The position numbers were made by a program, and so were the translations under genes. From Ancylobacter aquaticus (GTDB lineage: Bacteria; Pseudomonadota; Alphaproteobacteria; Rhizobiales; Xanthobacteraceae): a stretch of DNA of 64,000 bases. Positions 39,480 through 48,453 of this stretch are shown here, piece by piece. The notes beneath the pieces are model-generated. The model searched no databases. It had not been told where the DNA came from and saw only the letters and a program-made list of their open reading frames with translations. The stretch spans positions 1,488,001 through 1,552,000 of the forward strand of contig NZ_SMFY01000001.1 of the NCBI RefSeq assembly GCF_004339465.1, read 5' to 3'. Each line of letters opens with the position of its first letter. Within the stretch, counting starts at the first letter, position 1.

Positions 39480-40858
39480 TGCGCGCCGGCTCGCTGGCGC
39501 TACGCCTGTTCGTCTCCGCCACGGTGGTCAGCGTCGCCGTGCTGGCGATCACCGGCTTCGCGCTGCATCAGGTCTATCGGGCGGCGGTGGAGCGGGCCTT
39601 CGACCAGCGGCTCGACGTCTATCTCAAGACCATCGTCGCCGATGTCGCCAATTCCGCCTCCGGCACCATGCCGGAGCCGACGACGCTGGGCGACCCTCTG
39701 TTCAACTTTCCCATTTCCGGCTGGTACTGGCAGATCACCCGCACCGACGGGCCCGCTGCGCAGGTGAAGACCTCGCGCTCGCTGCCCGAAGGCAAGCTGC
39801 CGCTGCTGTTCGAGAAACAGGCCAATTCGGACGTGTCCGGCCTGCGCGAGAGCTATGCCGACGGGCCCTCGGGCCAGAGGCTGCGAATCGTCGAGCGTGT
39901 GGTCGACCTCGGCGAGGACGGGCGCTACGCGGTGGCGGTGGCGGCCGATGCGGGGGAAATCGAGGAGGAGGTCGCCGGCTTCGACCAGGCGCTGGTGATG
40001 ACGCTGGCGGTGCTGGGCGCTGCCTTCCTGCTGACGCTGGTGTTCCAGGTGCTGTTCGGCCTGCGCCCGCTCAAGCGCATGCTCGCCGCCCTGCACGACG
40101 TGCGGACCGGCCGCGCCGACCGTATCGAGGGCGCCTATCCGGTGGAACTGGCCCCGCTCGCCGCCGAGGTCAACGCGCTGATCGACACCAATCGCGAGAT
40201 TGTCGAGCGCGCCCGCACCCATGTCGGCAACCTCGCCCATGCGCTGAAGACGCCCATCTCGGTGCTGCAGAACGAGGCGGCGCGGGCCGGCGAGGCCGAT
40301 GCCGCGCTGGGCGCCAAGGTGACGGCGCAGGCGCAGATCATGAAGGACCAGGTAGCGCACCATCTGGAGCGGGCCCGCATGGCGGCGCGCGCTTCCGTCG
40401 TCACCACGGTCGAGGAGGTGGCGCCCATCGTCGAGCGCATCGCCGCCACGCTGGCCAAGGTGCATCGTGCCAAGGGGGTGGCGGTGGAGGCGGAGGTTGC
40501 CAGCGGCCTGCGCTTTCGCGGCGAGCGGCAGGACCTGGAGGAAATTCTCGGCAACCTCGTCGACAATGGCTGCAAATGGGCGCGCTCGCTGGTGGAGATC
40601 GCGGTGGCGCCGGTGCCCGGCGGTGCCGGCGAGCGGGAGTATTTCGAGATCACCATCGACGATGACGGGCCGGGCCTGACGCCCGAGGAACAGCGCGAGG
40701 CGCTCAAGCGCGGCAAGCGACTGGACGAGACGCAGCCGGGTTCCGGGCTTGGCCTGTCCATCGTCTCGGAGCTGGTCGGGCTCTATGGCGGGCGGCTGGC
40801 CTTCGACCGCTCGCCCTTTGGCGGCCTGCGCTGCGTGGTGAAGCTGCCGGCAGCGTGA
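39479..40858 (+). CDS. feuQ: Sensor histidine kinase (FeuQ-like)
   Basis: 459 aa. Two membrane segments (LFVSATVVSVAVLAITGFAL near the start; ALVMTLAVLGAAFLLTLVF about 175-195) flank a periplasmic sensor domain. Then HAMP, phospho-acceptor His in NLAHALKTPIS, N-box DNGCKWA, G1 DDDGPGL and G2 GSGLGLSIV. The stop/start overlap with the response regulator indicates one operon. The ligand is unknown. Confidence 0.88.
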   Translation: MRAGSLALRLFVSATVVSVAVLAITGFALHQVYRAAVERAFDQRLDVYLKTIVADVANSASGTMPEPTTLGDPLFNFPISGWYWQITRTDGPAAQVKTSRSLPEGKLPLLFEKQANSDVSGLRESYADGPSGQRLRIVERVVDLGEDGRYAVAVAADAGEIEEEVAGFDQALVMTLAVLGAAFLLTLVFQVLFGLRPLKRMLAALHDVRTGRADRIEGAYPVELAPLAAEVNALIDTNREIVERARTHVGNLAHALKTPISVLQNEAARAGEADAALGAKVTAQAQIMKDQVAHHLERARMAARASVVTTVEEVAPIVERIAATLAKVHRAKGVAVEAEVASGLRFRGERQDLEEILGNLVDNGCKWARSLVEIAVAPVPGGAGEREYFEITIDDDGPGLTPEEQREALKRGKRLDETQPGSGLGLSIVSELVGLYGGRLAFDRSPFGGLRCVVKLPAA

Positions 40859-40948
40859 GGCGCGGGAGGGGTGACGGAGCCGCGCTTTCGCCCTATTCCT
40901 CATCCTTGGTGCGCGAAGAGCCGTGCCGAAGCTGGAGGATACAATTTC

Positions 40949-41416
40949 ATGCGCGCATACCAATTCGTGGCCGTGGGTCTTGTCGCCGGCGCCCTCGCGG
41001 GCTGCAGCACCGCGCAGGAGAACCCGAACACTGTCGGCGGAGCGGCCATCGGCGCGGTTGCGGGCGGCATCATCGGCCAGGTGGCCGGCCGCAGCACGGC
41101 CAGCACGCTGGTGGGCGCGGCGGTGGGCGGCCTGATCGGCGGGACGATCGGCAATGCGCTGGACCAGGCCGACCGCCAACGGGCGCGCGATGCGGAAATG
41201 CAGGCGCTGGAATATGGCAACCCCGGCGCGCCGGTGAGTTGGCGCGGCGACAGCGGCAATTACGGCACCATCGTTCCCGGCCCGGCCTATGCGCGCGGCG
41301 GATCGCCCCGGTGCCGGGAGTTCACCCACACCATCTATGTCGACGGCCAGCCACAGACCGCGCGCGGCACCGCCTGCCGCAACCCGGACGGCACCTGGAC
41401 GCCGGTCGCCGGCTGA
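40949..41416 (+). CDS. Glycine-zipper outer-membrane lipoprotein
   Basis: 155 aa from the ATG at 40949, preceded by TGGAGGATACAATTT. Lipobox FVAVGLVAGALAGC, then a glycine-zipper-like block (GGAAIGAVAGGIIGQVAG; LVGAAVGGLIGGTIGNALD) and an RcnB/17-kDa-antigen-like C-terminus with CREFTHTIYVDGQPQTARG. Surface or outer-membrane anchored. It follows feuQ as in other rhizobia and may be regulated by it. Function unknown. Confidence 0.85.
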   Translation: MRAYQFVAVGLVAGALAGCSTAQENPNTVGGAAIGAVAGGIIGQVAGRSTASTLVGAAVGGLIGGTIGNALDQADRQRARDAEMQALEYGNPGAPVSWRGDSGNYGTIVPGPAYARGGSPRCREFTHTIYVDGQPQTARGTACRNPDGTWTPVAG

Positions 41417-41470
41417 GCGACGCGCCCGGCCCGGCCCGTGGCGGGGTGACGCAGGCGCGGCCAACCGTGC

Positions 41471-41500
41471 ACGCAGCCTCGCGCGACTGTGAGGCTGCGT
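41471..41500 (+). terminator. Perfect 10-bp inverted repeat after the lipoprotein gene
   Basis: ACGCAGCCTC (41471-41480) pairs perfectly with GAGGCTGCGT (41491-41500), 10-base loop. No U-run. It sits in the gap before ccmI and could be an operon boundary or transcript stabiliser. Confidence 0.45.
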
Positions 41501-41573
41501 CGATCCGACTGAGGGTGTTACGGATTGGCGTCGGCGTCCGGGTCGGCTACCTCAGCGCATTAGAGGGAAACTA

Positions 41574-42710
41574 ATGTTGCTGTGGATCGCCTTCTCGCTG
41601 ATGACCGGCGCCGCCATTATGGCGGTGCTCTGGCCGTTGCGCACCGGCGCGGCCCTGCCCGCCGCCAGCACCGCCGAAGCCGATCTCGCCGTTTACCGCG
41701 ACCAACTGACGGAGATCGAGCGCGACCGCGCCTCCGGCCTCATCGCCCCGGCCGAGGGCGAGGCGGCGCGTACCGAAGTGGCGCGGCGCATCCTGCGCGC
41801 TTCCGCCGAGCGCAGCCGGGAGGGTGCTTCCTCCGGCGACGACCGGCGCCGGCGCCTTGTTGCCGTGGTCGCGCTGCTCGGCGTGCCGCTGATGGCCGGC
41901 GGGCTCTACCTCGCCCTCGGCTCGCCGCTCTATCCGCCGCAGCCGCTGGCGCAGCGGCTGGAGGCGCAACCCAACCCCTCCGACGTCGCCATTCTCATCC
42001 GCAAGGTCGAAAGCCATCTCGAAGCCAACCCGAATGACGGGCGCGGCTATGAGGTGGTGGCGCCGATCTATGCCCGTATCGGCCGGCTCGACGACGCCGC
42101 GCGGGCCTGGGCCAACGCCATCCGCCTTCTCGGCCCCACTGCGCCGCGCGAGACGGGCCTCGGCGAAGCGCTGACCGCGCAGGCCGGCGGCGTGGTGACG
42201 ACACAGGCCAAAACCGCCTTCGAGGCGGCGCTCACCGCCGACCCGAAGGACCCCAAGGCGCAGTATTTCCTCGGCCTCGCCGCCGAGCAGGATGGCCGGA
42301 AGGCCGAGGCCGCCGCGCGCTGGAGCGCGCTGGTGGCCCAGTCGCCGGCCGATGCCCCCTGGCTCGGCCTGCTGCGCGAGGCTTTGGCCCGGATCGGTGC
42401 GCCCATGCCCGCGACCTTGACCGCGCCCGCCGCCGGCCCCGGCGCGGCCGATGTGGCGGCGGCGGAAAGCCTCACCCCCGAGCAGCGCGACGCGATGGTA
42501 CGCGGCATGGTCGAGCGGCTGGAGGCGCGGCTGACGCAGGAGGGCGACGATATCGAGGGCTGGCTGCGGCTGATGCGGGCCTGGACCGTGCTCGGCCAGC
42601 AGGACAAGGCGAGGGTCGCCGCCGGACAGGCACGCACCCATTTCACCAGTGACAGCGGCGCGCTTGGGCGCATCGACGCGCTGGCGCACGAACTCGGGCT
42701 CGGGAGCTGA
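41574..42710 (+). CDS. ccmI: Cytochrome c maturation protein CcmI
   Basis: 378 aa. N-terminal membrane segments ([20 protein letters not shown] and [20 protein letters not shown]) separated by a leucine-zipper-like loop ([20 protein letters not shown]), then periplasmic TPR-like repeats. It presents apocytochrome c to the CcmF/H heme ligation complex. First gene of ccmI-ccmE-ccmF-ccmH; two bases from ccmE. Confidence 0.92.
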   Translation: MLLWIAFSLMTGAAIMAVLWPLRTGAALPAASTAEADLAVYRDQLTEIERDRASGLIAPAEGEAARTEVARRILRASAERSREGASSGDDRRRRLVAVVALLGVPLMAGGLYLALGSPLYPPQPLAQRLEAQPNPSDVAILIRKVESHLEANPNDGRGYEVVAPIYARIGRLDDAARAWANAIRLLGPTAPRETGLGEALTAQAGGVVTTQAKTAFEAALTADPKDPKAQYFLGLAAEQDGRKAEAAARWSALVAQSPADAPWLGLLREALARIGAPMPATLTAPAAGPGAADVAAAESLTPEQRDAMVRGMVERLEARLTQEGDDIEGWLRLMRAWTVLGQQDKARVAAGQARTHFTSDSGALGRIDALAHELGLGS

Positions 42711-42712
42711 CC

Positions 42713-43159
42713 ATGACCCGCAAGGGACGTCGCCTACTGGTCATTTCCTGCGCCGCCGGCGTGCTCTTCATCGCGGCCGGGCTGGTGCTGTTCGCGTTGA
42801 ACGACACCATCGTGTTCTTCCGCTCGCCCAGCGAGATCGCCGCCGAGGGCACGAGGCCGGGCACCCGGCTGCGGCTGGGCGGGCTGGTGAAGGACGGCAG
42901 CGTGCTGCACACCGACGGCACCCATGTGCGTTTCGTCGTGACCGATGGCGGCGCCGACATGGGCGTGACCTATGTCGGCCTGCTGCCGGACCTGTTTCGC
43001 GAAGGGCAGGGCGTGATCGCCGAGGGCGTGCTGGCGCCCGATGGCAGCTTCACCGCCGACAGCGTGCTGGCCAAGCACGACGAAACCTATATGCCGAAGG
43101 AAGTCGCAGACGCGCTGAAGAAGCAGGGCGTGTGGAAGGAAGGGGAGGGGATGCCGTGA
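42713..43159 (+). CDS. ccmE: Cytochrome c maturation heme chaperone CcmE
   Basis: 148 aa. One N-terminal membrane segment ([20 protein letters not shown]), beta-barrel domain ([35 protein letters not shown]), and the heme-binding region [12 protein letters not shown] with the His that forms a covalent bond to heme. It carries heme to the apocytochrome. Length is typical. Confidence 0.94.
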   Translation: MTRKGRRLLVISCAAGVLFIAAGLVLFALNDTIVFFRSPSEIAAEGTRPGTRLRLGGLVKDGSVLHTDGTHVRFVVTDGGADMGVTYVGLLPDLFREGQGVIAEGVLAPDGSFTADSVLAKHDETYMPKEVADALKKQGVWKEGEGMP

Positions 43160-43189
43160 AGAATGGCTGCCACCGTTTCGAGACGGCGG

Positions 43190-43300
43190 TCCTACGAGGC
43201 TCGGGCCTTGCCCGAGCACCTCAGGATGGTGTTCATCCCCATGGTTCACGTTTTTGGTGCGCCGTCATCCTGAGGTACCGCGAAGCGGCCTCGAAGGATG
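43190..43300. repeat. Palindromic intergenic repeat, family E, inside the ccm operon
   Basis: CGAGGCTCGGGCCTTGCCCGAG and CACCTCAGGATGG on the left; CATCCTGAGGT and GCCTCGAAGGATG on the right. The Bradyrhizobium-like type is common between alphaproteobacterial genes. It splits ccmE from ccmF (43160-43319). Confidence 0.65.
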
Positions 43301-43319
43301 CTCGAAGGAATACCTGCCC

Positions 43320-45320
43320 ATGAACCCGGAAATCGGCCATTACGCGCTGGTGCTCTCGCTTGCCGTCGCGCTCCTGATGACGGTGATCCCGTTCTGGGGC
43401 GCGCGCACCGGCGACGCGGCGCTGATGAAGGTGGGCTCGACGCTGGCGCTGGTGCTCGCCGGCTTCACCGGCCTGTCCTTCGCCACGCTCGTGGTGGCCT
43501 ATGTGCAGTCCGATTTCTCGGTGCTGAACGTGGTCGAGAACTCCCATTCCGCCAAGCCGCTGCTCTACCGCATCACCGGCACCTGGGGGAACCATGAGGG
43601 CTCGATGCTGCTCTGGGTGCTGGTGCTGGCGATTTTCGCGGCGCTGGTGGCGCTGTTCGGCGCCAATCTGCCGGCGCGGCTGAAGGCCAATGTGCTGGCC
43701 GTGCAGGGCTCTGTGGCAACGGCGTTCCTGCTGTTCATCCTGTTCACCTCGAATCCGTTCGCACGGGTGATCCCGCCGCCGGCAGAGGGACAGGACCTCA
43801 ACCCGATCCTGCAGGACATCGGCCTCGCCATCCATCCGCCACTGCTCTATCTCGGCTATGTCGGCTTCTCCATCACCTTCGCCTTCGCCGTCGCCGCGCT
43901 GATCGAGGGGCGGATCGACGCCGCCTGGGCGCGCTGGGTGCGGCCCTGGGCGCTGACCGCCTGGGCGTTCCTGACGCTGGGCATCGCGATGGGCTCCTAC
44001 TGGGCCTATTACGAGCTCGGCTGGGGCGGCTGGTGGTTCTGGGACCCGGTGGAGAACGCCTCGCTGATGCCGTGGTTCGCCGGCACCGCGCTGATCCATT
44101 CCGCCGTGGTGATGGAAAAGCGCGACGCGCTGAAGGTGTGGACGGTGCTCCTTGCCATCCTCGCCTTCTCGCTCTCCCTGCTCGGCACCTTCCTCGTGCG
44201 CTCGGGCGTGCTCACTTCGGTGCACACCTTCGCCACCGATCCCTCGCGGGGCGTGTTCATCCTCGCCATTCTGGTGTTCTTCATCGGCGGCTCGCTGACG
44301 CTCTATGCGCTGCGCGCGCCGATGCTGCGGCAGGGCGGCATCTTCGCCCCGGTCTCCCGCGAAGGCGCGCTGGTGCTGAACAACCTGCTGCTCACCGCCG
44401 CCTCCGCCGCCGTGCTGGTCGGCACGCTCTACCCGCTGGCGCTGGAGGCCTATAACGGCGCCAAGATCACCGTCGGGCCTCCCTATTTCAACCTGACGGT
44501 GGGCGCGCTGATGCTGCCGGTGGCGTTCGCCATGCCGTTCGGGCCGCTTCTGGCCTGGAAGCGTGGCGACCTCGCCGGCGCGGCGCAGCGGCTGATGGCG
44601 GCCTTCGGCGCCGCCATCGTCATCGCGGCGCTCGCGGCCTATGCGCAGGGCGGCGGGCCGGTGCTGGCCCCGTTCGGCATGGGGCTCGCCGCCTTCGTGG
44701 TCATCGGCGCGCTGGCCGAAGTGATCGAGCGCGCCGGCTTCGGCCGGGTGCCGAGGGCGACCGCCTTCGCCCGGCTGCGCGGCCTGCCCCGCTCGGTGTT
44801 CGGCGGGGCGCTGGCCCATGCCGGCGTTGGCGTCTGCCTGTTCGGCATCATCGCCGAAACCAGCTGGAACGCCGAGCGCATCGCCGGCGTGAAGGTCGGC
44901 GGCAGCTTCGAGGTCGGCGGCTATGAGCTGACCCTCGACCGGCTGGAACCGCGCAACGGGCCGAATTACCGCGATCTCGTCGGGGTGTTCACGGTCCGCC
45001 GGGGTGGCGTCGACATGGGCACCATCGAATCCGCCAAGCGCCTGTTCACCGCCCGCAACATGCCGACCACCGAATCGGGCATCCGCACCATGTGGTTCAG
45101 CCAGCTCTATGTGAGCCTGGGCGACGAACTGCCGGGCGGCGGCGTGGGCGTGCGCGCCTATTGGAAGCCGTTCGTGACGCTGATCTGGATCGGCTCGGTC
45201 ATCATGGCGCTGGGCGGCGCGCTCTCGCTCACCGACCGGCGGCTGCGCGTGGGGGCCCCCAAACCGGCCAAGAAGCCGAAGGCCAAGGCGGATGGCGCGT
45301 CGCCGGTGCCGGCGGAATGA
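43320..45320 (+). CDS. ccmF: Heme lyase subunit CcmF
   Basis: 666 aa from the ATG at 43320; an in-frame start at 43254 lies in the repeat. About 13 membrane segments. The tryptophan-rich WWD signature appears in YELGWGGWWFWDPVENASL (residues ~232-250), and LIHSAVVMEKRDALKVW follows. It forms the heme ligation complex with CcmH in the inner membrane. Overlaps ccmH by ATGA. Confidence 0.94.
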   Translation: MNPEIGHYALVLSLAVALLMTVIPFWGARTGDAALMKVGSTLALVLAGFTGLSFATLVVAYVQSDFSVLNVVENSHSAKPLLYRITGTWGNHEGSMLLWVLVLAIFAALVALFGANLPARLKANVLAVQGSVATAFLLFILFTSNPFARVIPPPAEGQDLNPILQDIGLAIHPPLLYLGYVGFSITFAFAVAALIEGRIDAAWARWVRPWALTAWAFLTLGIAMGSYWAYYELGWGGWWFWDPVENASLMPWFAGTALIHSAVVMEKRDALKVWTVLLAILAFSLSLLGTFLVRSGVLTSVHTFATDPSRGVFILAILVFFIGGSLTLYALRAPMLRQGGIFAPVSREGALVLNNLLLTAASAAVLVGTLYPLALEAYNGAKITVGPPYFNLTVGALMLPVAFAMPFGPLLAWKRGDLAGAAQRLMAAFGAAIVIAALAAYAQGGGPVLAPFGMGLAAFVVIGALAEVIERAGFGRVPRATAFARLRGLPRSVFGGALAHAGVGVCLFGIIAETSWNAERIAGVKVGGSFEVGGYELTLDRLEPRNGPNYRDLVGVFTVRRGGVDMGTIESAKRLFTARNMPTTESGIRTMWFSQLYVSLGDELPGGGVGVRAYWKPFVTLIWIGSVIMALGGALSLTDRRLRVGAPKPAKKPKAKADGASPVPAE

Positions 45321-45838
45321 GCGGCATGCGCGCAGTCCTTGTCTATTTGCTGCTGGCGTTCGCCCTCGTCACCCCCGCCGCCGCCGTGCAGCCGGACGAA
45401 GTGCTGCCGGACGCGGCGCAGGAAGCGCGGGCGCGCGAGCTCTCGAAAGAGCTGCGCTGCATGGTCTGCCAGAACCAGTCCATCGACGATTCCGACGCGC
45501 CGCTGGCGCGCGACCTGCGCCTGCTGGTGCGCGAGCGCATCCAGGACGGCGACAGCGACCGGGAGGTCATGGACTATCTGGTCGCGCGTTATGGCGAGTT
45601 CGTGCTGCTGCGCCCGACCTGGCACGGGGCGAACGCCATATTGTGGCTGGCCCCCTTCGCCGTGCTTGTGGCCGGCGGCATCGGGCTCTTCCTCGCCTAC
45701 CGCCGCCGTGCCACGCCGCACGGCCTGCGCGCGGCGACGGCGACGGAGCCGCTGACGCCTGACGAGGAGGCGCGCCTGCGCGCCGCGCTCGGCGATCCGG
45801 CTCCCTCAGACAGCCCGGCGGACGTTACGAAAGTTTAA
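45317..45838 (+). CDS. ccmH: Cytochrome c maturation protein CcmH (thioredoxin-like N-terminal type)
   Basis: 173 aa, ATGA overlap with ccmF; an in-frame ATG at 45326 also fits. Signal peptide (AVLVYLLLAFALVTPAAAV), conserved redox motif LRCMVCQNQSI (residues ~51-61) and a C-terminal membrane segment (ILWLAPFAVLVAGGIGLFLA). It reduces the apocytochrome CXXCH disulfide. CcmI carries the TPR part as usual in Rhizobiales. Confidence 0.92.
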   Translation: MSGMRAVLVYLLLAFALVTPAAAVQPDEVLPDAAQEARARELSKELRCMVCQNQSIDDSDAPLARDLRLLVRERIQDGDSDREVMDYLVARYGEFVLLRPTWHGANAILWLAPFAVLVAGGIGLFLAYRRRATPHGLRAATATEPLTPDEEARLRAALGDPAPSDSPADVTKV

Positions 45839-45929
45839 CGCCGCCGCCAGACTGCGTTAAGGCGACGGTCTCTACCTTCTCGTTCAACGCTCCCGGTGGG
45901 GAGAGTGATTTGCGAACGAGGAACGACAC

Positions 45930-47495
45930 ATGCAGCGCACCGCGCCCATCCCGACCCGCACCCCTTCTTCCACGCTGCGCAAGAGCCGTTCCCGGCTGCT
46001 GGCCGGTGTGTTCACCCTGGCGCTTGCCGGTGGCACCGTCGGCGCCTTCGTGCTGCCCGAGATCGTCACCCCCGCCCAGGCCCAGCTGACCACCAACCAG
46101 CCGGCCGGCACCTTCTCCTTTGCCGACATCGTCGAGAAGGTTTCCCCCGCTGTCGTCAGCGTGAAGGTCAAGAAGGCCGAGGACAAGGTCGCCTCGAATG
46201 ACGAGGAAGGCATGGGCGGCCAGAACGTGCCCCCGCAGATCGAGCGCTTCATGCGCCGCTTCGGCTTCGGTCCGGGTGGCCCCGGCGGCCCCGACATGGG
46301 CCCGCGTCGTGGTCCCGGCCCGCGCGGTGGCGTGGTCGGCCAGGGCTCCGGCTTCTTCATCTCCGCCGACGGCTTTGCCGTGACCAACAACCATGTCATC
46401 GACGGCGCCTCCGAGGTCGACCTCACGACCACGGACGGCAAGAGCTACACCGCCAAGGTGATTGGCACCGACCCGCGCACCGACGTGGCGCTGCTCAAGG
46501 TCGACGGCAAGGACGACTTCCCCTGGGTGAAGCTCGCCGCCAAGGCGCCGCGTGTCGGCGACTGGGTGGTCGCGGTCGGCAACCCGTTCGGCCTCGGCGG
46601 CACCGTCACGGCGGGCATCGTTTCGGCGCGTGGCCGCGACATCGGCTCGGGCCCGTATGACGACTTCCTGCAGATCGACGCCCCGATCAATCGCGGCAAC
46701 TCCGGTGGTCCGACCTTCAGCCTCGACGGCGACGTGATCGGCGTGAACACGGCCATCGTCTCGCCTTCCGGCGGCAATGTCGGCATCGCTTTTGCCATCC
46801 CGTCCGAGACCGTGCTCGAGGTGGTGGAGGCGCTGAAGAGCGGCGGCGAAGTGGCGCGCGGTTATGTCGGCGTGCAGATCCAGCCGGTCAGCGACGAAGT
46901 CGCCGAGGCGCTGGACATGGAGCAGGCCGAGGGCGCGCTCATCGCCCAGGTGCAGCCCGGCACCCCCGGCGAGAAGGCCGGCCTCAAGCCGGGCGACGTG
47001 GTGACGCAGATCGATGGCGAGACCGTGAAGGACTCCCGCGAGATGTCGCGCGAGATCGCCCGCAAGAAGCCCGGCACGGTGGTGAAGCTGAGCGTGCTGC
47101 GCGACGGCAAGTCGATGACCATCCCGGTCACGCTGGAGCAGCTGCCGACCGACGTCGCTTCGGCCGACAAGGCCAAGGCGGATGAAAGCCAGGAGGACGG
47201 CAAGGGCATTCCGCGCCTCGGCCTCTCACTGGCTCCCGCCAAGGGTGTCGCCGGCGCCGGTGACATCGGCGTCGTCGTCACCGAGGTCGATCCGAGCGGC
47301 CCGGGCGCCGAGCGCGGCATCAAGGAAGGCGATGTCATCCTCGACGTGGGTGGCAAGCCGGTGATGACCCCCGCCGATGTGCGCGATGGCCTCGCCACCG
47401 CCCGCAAGGACAACCGCAAGGCCGTGCTGATGCGGATCAAGTCCGAGCAGGGCACCCGTTTCGTCGCCATCTCGCTGGGCGACCAGCGCGGCTGA
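45930..47495 (+). CDS. degP: Periplasmic serine endoprotease DegP/Do
   Basis: 521 aa. Signal-like N-terminus (RLLAGVFTLALAGGTVGAFV). Trypsin-like triad: His in AVTNNHVIDGA, Asp in RTDVALLKVD, Ser in NRGNSGGPTFS. Two PDZ domains, the first near GYVGVQIQPVSDEVAEALD, the second ending AISLGDQRG. It degrades and refolds envelope proteins. Gly/Pro-rich insert at about 100-130. It follows ccmH and precedes a two-component pair in the common rhizobial order; a strong terminator lies downstream. Confidence 0.93.
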   Translation: MQRTAPIPTRTPSSTLRKSRSRLLAGVFTLALAGGTVGAFVLPEIVTPAQAQLTTNQPAGTFSFADIVEKVSPAVVSVKVKKAEDKVASNDEEGMGGQNVPPQIERFMRRFGFGPGGPGGPDMGPRRGPGPRGGVVGQGSGFFISADGFAVTNNHVIDGASEVDLTTTDGKSYTAKVIGTDPRTDVALLKVDGKDDFPWVKLAAKAPRVGDWVVAVGNPFGLGGTVTAGIVSARGRDIGSGPYDDFLQIDAPINRGNSGGPTFSLDGDVIGVNTAIVSPSGGNVGIAFAIPSETVLEVVEALKSGGEVARGYVGVQIQPVSDEVAEALDMEQAEGALIAQVQPGTPGEKAGLKPGDVVTQIDGETVKDSREMSREIARKKPGTVVKLSVLRDGKSMTIPVTLEQLPTDVASADKAKADESQEDGKGIPRLGLSLAPAKGVAGAGDIGVVVTEVDPSGPGAERGIKEGDVILDVGGKPVMTPADVRDGLATARKDNRKAVLMRIKSEQGTRFVAISLGDQRG

Positions 47496-47553
47496 CCGCG
47501 AGTTCCGGCTGCGGCTCGTTCCGTCGCCCCTTGGGCTGCGGCCGGTTCGGTGG

Positions 47554-47591
47554 CGCGGGGAGTCCGAAAGGATTCCCCGCGTCATCTTTTT
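47554..47591 (+). terminator. Strong intrinsic terminator after degP
   Basis: CGCGGGGAGTCC pairs with GGATTCCCCGCG (one G-T wobble) around a GAAA tetraloop, followed by TCATCTTTTT. Twelve base pairs and a U-run make this one of the clearest terminators in the window. Confidence 0.9.
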
Positions 47592-47772
47592 CAGGGGCCC
47601 TCCGGCGCTGGCGCCGGGGGAGGCCAATATAGGCGCGAGGCTCGAAATGACGTACATGGAGACGAATTCGAATCTTACCGCCGCCTCCGATTCCGCGCGG
47701 GGCAGAGATGACCCGTTCATCGACCTCGCGGACATCCGGAAGGCAGCCCGAAAGAGCGCCGAAGAGTCCCCC

Positions 47773-48453
47773 ATGCGCCTGCTCATCGTCGAGGACGACC
47801 GCGACGCCGCCGACTATCTGCGCAAGGCGTTCCGTGAGGCGGGCCACGTGGTGGACGTGGCCACCGATGGCGAGGAGGGGCTCATGCTTGCCCGCGAGGG
47901 CGGCTATGACGTGCTCATCGTCGACCGCATGCTGCCGCGCCGCGACGGCTTGTCGGTGATTGCCGATCTGCGCGGGCGCGGCGACAAGACGCCGGCGCTG
48001 ATTCTCTCCGCGCTCGGACAGGTGGACGACCGCGTGACCGGCCTGCGCGCCGGCGGCGACGACTATCTGCCCAAGCCCTACGCCTTTACCGAGCTTCTGG
48101 CCCGCGTCGAGGCACTGGCCCGTCGCGGCGGGCCGCAGGCGGCCGACACGGTATACCGCGTCGCCGACCTGGAGCTTGACCGGCTGGCGCATCGCTGCAC
48201 GCGGGCGGGGCAGGAGATCGTGCTGCAGCCGCGCGAATTCCGGCTGCTTGAATATCTCATGCGCCATGCCGGGCAGGTGGTGACGCGCACCATGCTGCTG
48301 GAGAATGTGTGGGACTACCATTTCGACCCGCAGACCAACGTGATCGACGTTCACGTCTCGCGGCTGCGCGCGAAGATCGACAAGGGTTTCGATCCGCCGC
48401 TGCTCCACACGGTGCGCGGCGCGGGGTACATCATTCGTGACGGCGCTCGGTAA
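47773..48453 (+). CDS. OmpR-family response regulator
   Basis: 226 aa from the ATG at 47773 (family-like N-terminus MRLLIVEDDRDAADYLRKAF); an in-frame start at 47647 adds 42 residues that are not part of the domain. Receiver domain with the acceptor Asp in VLIVDRMLPRRDG, then winged helix ending FDPPLLHTVRGAGYIIRD. Overlaps the kinase gene. It probably regulates an envelope or heavy-metal response; target unknown. Confidence 0.88.
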   Translation: MRLLIVEDDRDAADYLRKAFREAGHVVDVATDGEEGLMLAREGGYDVLIVDRMLPRRDGLSVIADLRGRGDKTPALILSALGQVDDRVTGLRAGGDDYLPKPYAFTELLARVEALARRGGPQAADTVYRVADLELDRLAHRCTRAGQEIVLQPREFRLLEYLMRHAGQVVTRTMLLENVWDYHFDPQTNVIDVHVSRLRAKIDKGFDPPLLHTVRGAGYIIRDGAR

